Assembly: GCA_017625275.1 (NCBI GenBank)
Contig: JAGALI010000152.1
Span: forward strand, 1-8,000
Direction of reading: 5' to 3'
From: Clostridia bacterium
GTDB taxonomy: Bacteria; Bacillota; Clostridia; Oscillospirales; CAG-272
Length of the DNA: 8,000 bases
The first letter of the stretch is position 1; each line of letters starts with the position of its first letter. The translations under genes and the position numbers were made by a program. The notes under the pieces were generated by a model, which saw only the letters and a program-made list of their open reading frames with translations, was not told the origin of the DNA and did not search any database. Shown one piece after another: positions 6,974-8,000 of this stretch.

Positions 6974-7743
6974 TTGAATTTAAGAAGGAAGACCTTATTG
7001 AGGATTATGCTTGTACAATATTCCTTACGAAGGAGGGCTACTTCAAGAAGATAACCCAGCAATCCCTAAGAGGAAACTCGGAGCACCGACTAAAGGAGGG
7101 CGACGAGCTTATAGGTGAGCAAGAGGTTAGAAATAAGGATGAGATAATATTCTTTACAAACAAGGCTCAGGTATATTTTGCAAAAATATCCGACTTTGAT
7201 TTGTCAAAGGCATCGGAGCTTGGAACCTTTGTAGCAAATCAGCTCAAATTTGATGAGGACGAGAAGCCAATATTCATGAGAGTAAATCCTGAATATAAGG
7301 AAGAGCAAAACATTATATTCTTCTTTGAAAACGGAAAGGCTGTAAGAGTTCCAATGAGTCAATACGCAACACAGGGCTCAAGAAAGAAGCTCAAGAAGGC
7401 GTACTCCGACGCTTCCCCTGTTGTTGAAATTGTTTATGAAACAAGTGATGATTATATAATGCTTCTAAACTCTGATAGCAAGGCTATTTTGATAAGGCCA
7501 TCACTTATTCCAATTAAAACAACAAGAACCTCACAGGGAACAACTGTGTTTGCTATGAACCTCAAGAAAAATCAGGTAATTACCGAGGTGCTTCAGGATT
7601 ATAGTGAGCGTTTCCCTGACGCAATGTCTCGTTATCGCAAGATTAAAATTCCAGCAACAGGCGTTTTGCTAAGCGATAAGGACATCACAACAAAGCAAAT
7701 AAAAATAGATGATACAAAGAAAGGTCGTAATAGCAATGAGTAA
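6922..7743 (+). CDS. parC: Type IIA topoisomerase subunit A, C-terminal domain after frameshift
   Basis: This is the rest of the topoisomerase A subunit in the -1 frame, open from 6922 (after TAA 6919-6921) to the stop at 7741-7743. It begins EKYGKPRKTQI and continues EIVEFKKEDLIEDYACTIFLTKEGYFKKIT, the start of a GyrA/ParC C-terminal beta-pinwheel. Repeated strand patterns ending in basic or aromatic residues follow: IIFFTNKAQVYF, IIFFFENGKAVRVPM and IMLLNSDSKAILIRP. No QRRGGKG-type GyrA box is visible, which argues for relaxing or decatenating rather than DNA-wrapping supercoiling activity. No ATG, GTG or TTG codon and no ribosome site sits near the beginning of this frame; the first usable codon is TTG at 7201, mid-domain, with no good Shine-Dalgarno. 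This supports a broken single gene, not two genes. The last two codons overlap the start of the next small gene. Confidence 0.85.
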   Translation, partial: EKYGKPRKTQILQASEIVEFKKEDLIEDYACTIFLTKEGYFKKITQQSLRGNSEHRLKEGDELIGEQEVRNKDEIIFFTNKAQVYFAKISDFDLSKASELGTFVANQLKFDEDEKPIFMRVNPEYKEEQNIIFFFENGKAVRVPMSQYATQGSRKKLKKAYSDASPVVEIVYETSDDYIMLLNSDSKAILIRPSLIPIKTTRTSQGTTVFAMNLKKNQVITEVLQDYSERFPDAMSRYRKIKIPATGVLLSDKDITTKQIKIDDTKKGRNSNE

Positions 7744-7852
7744 CAAAAAGAAAAAGGTAAAGATGAGTGGTACAAGACTTGTATGCTTGATTTTGGCAAT
7801 TCTTATGGGGCTTGCATCTCTTTCAACCATTATAGCAGTATTGGTTCTTTAA
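7736..7852 (+). CDS. 38-residue single-pass membrane protein
   Basis: The protein begins MSNKKKKVKMSGTR, a lysine-rich, positive N-terminus. An unbroken hydrophobic segment (about residues 15-38, LVCLILAILMGLASLSTI then AVLVL) runs to the stop. By the positive-inside rule the N-terminus is cytosolic and the chain spans the membrane once. The start overlaps the topoisomerase stop by eight bases, so translation is likely coupled. An AAGG sits 11 bases before ATG 7736. A second ATG at 7763 has AAAGG five bases upstream and would give a 29-residue form lacking the lysines. It resembles tiny Firmicutes membrane proteins such as Prli42 and DUF4044 members in size and layout, but I cannot claim homology. 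Function unknown. Confidence 0.62.
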   Translation: MSNKKKKVKMSGTRLVCLILAILMGLASLSTIIAVLVL

Positions 7853-7866
7853 TAAAATCAAGAGCG

Positions 7867-7899
7867 AAGCGGGGATTTGGCAGAAGCAAATCCTCGCTT
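7867..7899 (+). terminator. Hairpin, likely transcription terminator of the operon
   Basis: A 13-base arm (AAGCGGGGATTTG, 7867-7879) pairs with 7887-7899 (CAAATCCTCGCTT) through twelve Watson-Crick pairs and one G-U, with a seven-base loop. It lies 15 bases after the last stop and before the next promoter. The T-tract is poor (TTT then A-rich), so strength or strict intrinsic termination is uncertain. Confidence 0.68.
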
Positions 7900-7942
7900 T
7901 AAAAATGCTATAAAAAATTTTGAACTTTTTTCGGAAAAGGTC

Positions 7943-7971
7943 TTGACAAGCGCACATTCTTTTAGTATAAT
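7943..7971 (+). promoter_or_regulatory. Consensus sigma-A promoter for the next unit
   Basis: TTGACA at 7943-7948 and TATAAT at 7966-7971 match both consensus hexamers exactly, with an ideal 17-base spacer and A/T-rich sequence upstream of -35. Transcription would start near 7978-7980. The 20-odd bases after this hold a small possible hairpin (AAGGT 7980-7984 with ACCTT 7992-7996) and no gene before the window ends, so the transcript starts a leader or gene beyond the window. Confidence 0.85.
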
Positions 7972-8000
7972 ATGTTGGCAAGGTAAGAAAAACCTTCTCA

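Noticed and set aside
7201..7743. Independent 180-residue gene starting at TTG 7201
   Set aside because: The start lies within a conserved topoisomerase C-terminal domain, lacks a Shine-Dalgarno, and coding character extends upstream to the frameshift at 6922.
4447..7743. Mobile element, phage or defence genes around the topoisomerase
   Set aside because: No transposase, integrase, inverted repeats, tRNA target or change in codon style was seen; the genes are tightly packed housekeeping genes.
7853..8000. tRNA, CRISPR repeat or riboswitch in the last gap
   Set aside because: No cloverleaf, repeated unit or known aptamer core is visible in 148 bases; only the hairpins and the promoter can be supported.

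Overview
The window reads as a stretch of low-to-moderate GC Firmicutes chromosome, most likely a gut-type Clostridia (Oscillospiraceae/Lachnospiraceae-like). The reasons are AAGGAG/AGGAGG ribosome sites, A/T-ending codons, a KDPG-aldolase fused to a VOC domain (an arrangement I know from Clostridia), an M18 aminopeptidase of the clostridial type and a short clostridial-style membrane protein. This placement is inference from protein character; no rRNA or tRNA is present.

Layout: all genes are on the + strand from base 1 to 7852. They are packed with gaps of 1 to 17 bases or small overlaps, so they look like one transcription unit entering from the left. In order: the 3' end of a Gfo/Idh/MocA-type oxidoreductase whose frame is broken near base 26; a divergent dephospho-CoA kinase (coaE); an M18 aminopeptidase; an aldolase-VOC fusion; peptide chain release factor 1 (prfA); a full-length Sua5/YwlC threonylcarbamoyl-AMP synthase; a type IIA topoisomerase A subunit (parC/gyrA family) split by a one-base loss in an A-run at 6923-6927; and a 38-residue membrane protein overlapping the topoisomerase stop. 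A hairpin terminator candidate (7867-7899) closes the unit. A consensus sigma-A promoter (7943-7971) then starts the next, unseen gene or leader.

Functionally this is mostly housekeeping: CoA synthesis, peptide turnover, keto-acid aldol cleavage, translation termination, tRNA t6A37 modification and DNA topology. prfA, sua5 and the topoisomerase may share expression, but I see no single pathway linking all genes.

I do not see a mobile element, CRISPR array, defence island, phage gene or clear new multi-gene system. The points most worth a second look are the topoisomerase frameshift, its natural Ala at the quinolone-resistance position, the coupled 38-residue membrane protein, the aldolase-VOC fusion and the CoaE with an atypical P-loop.
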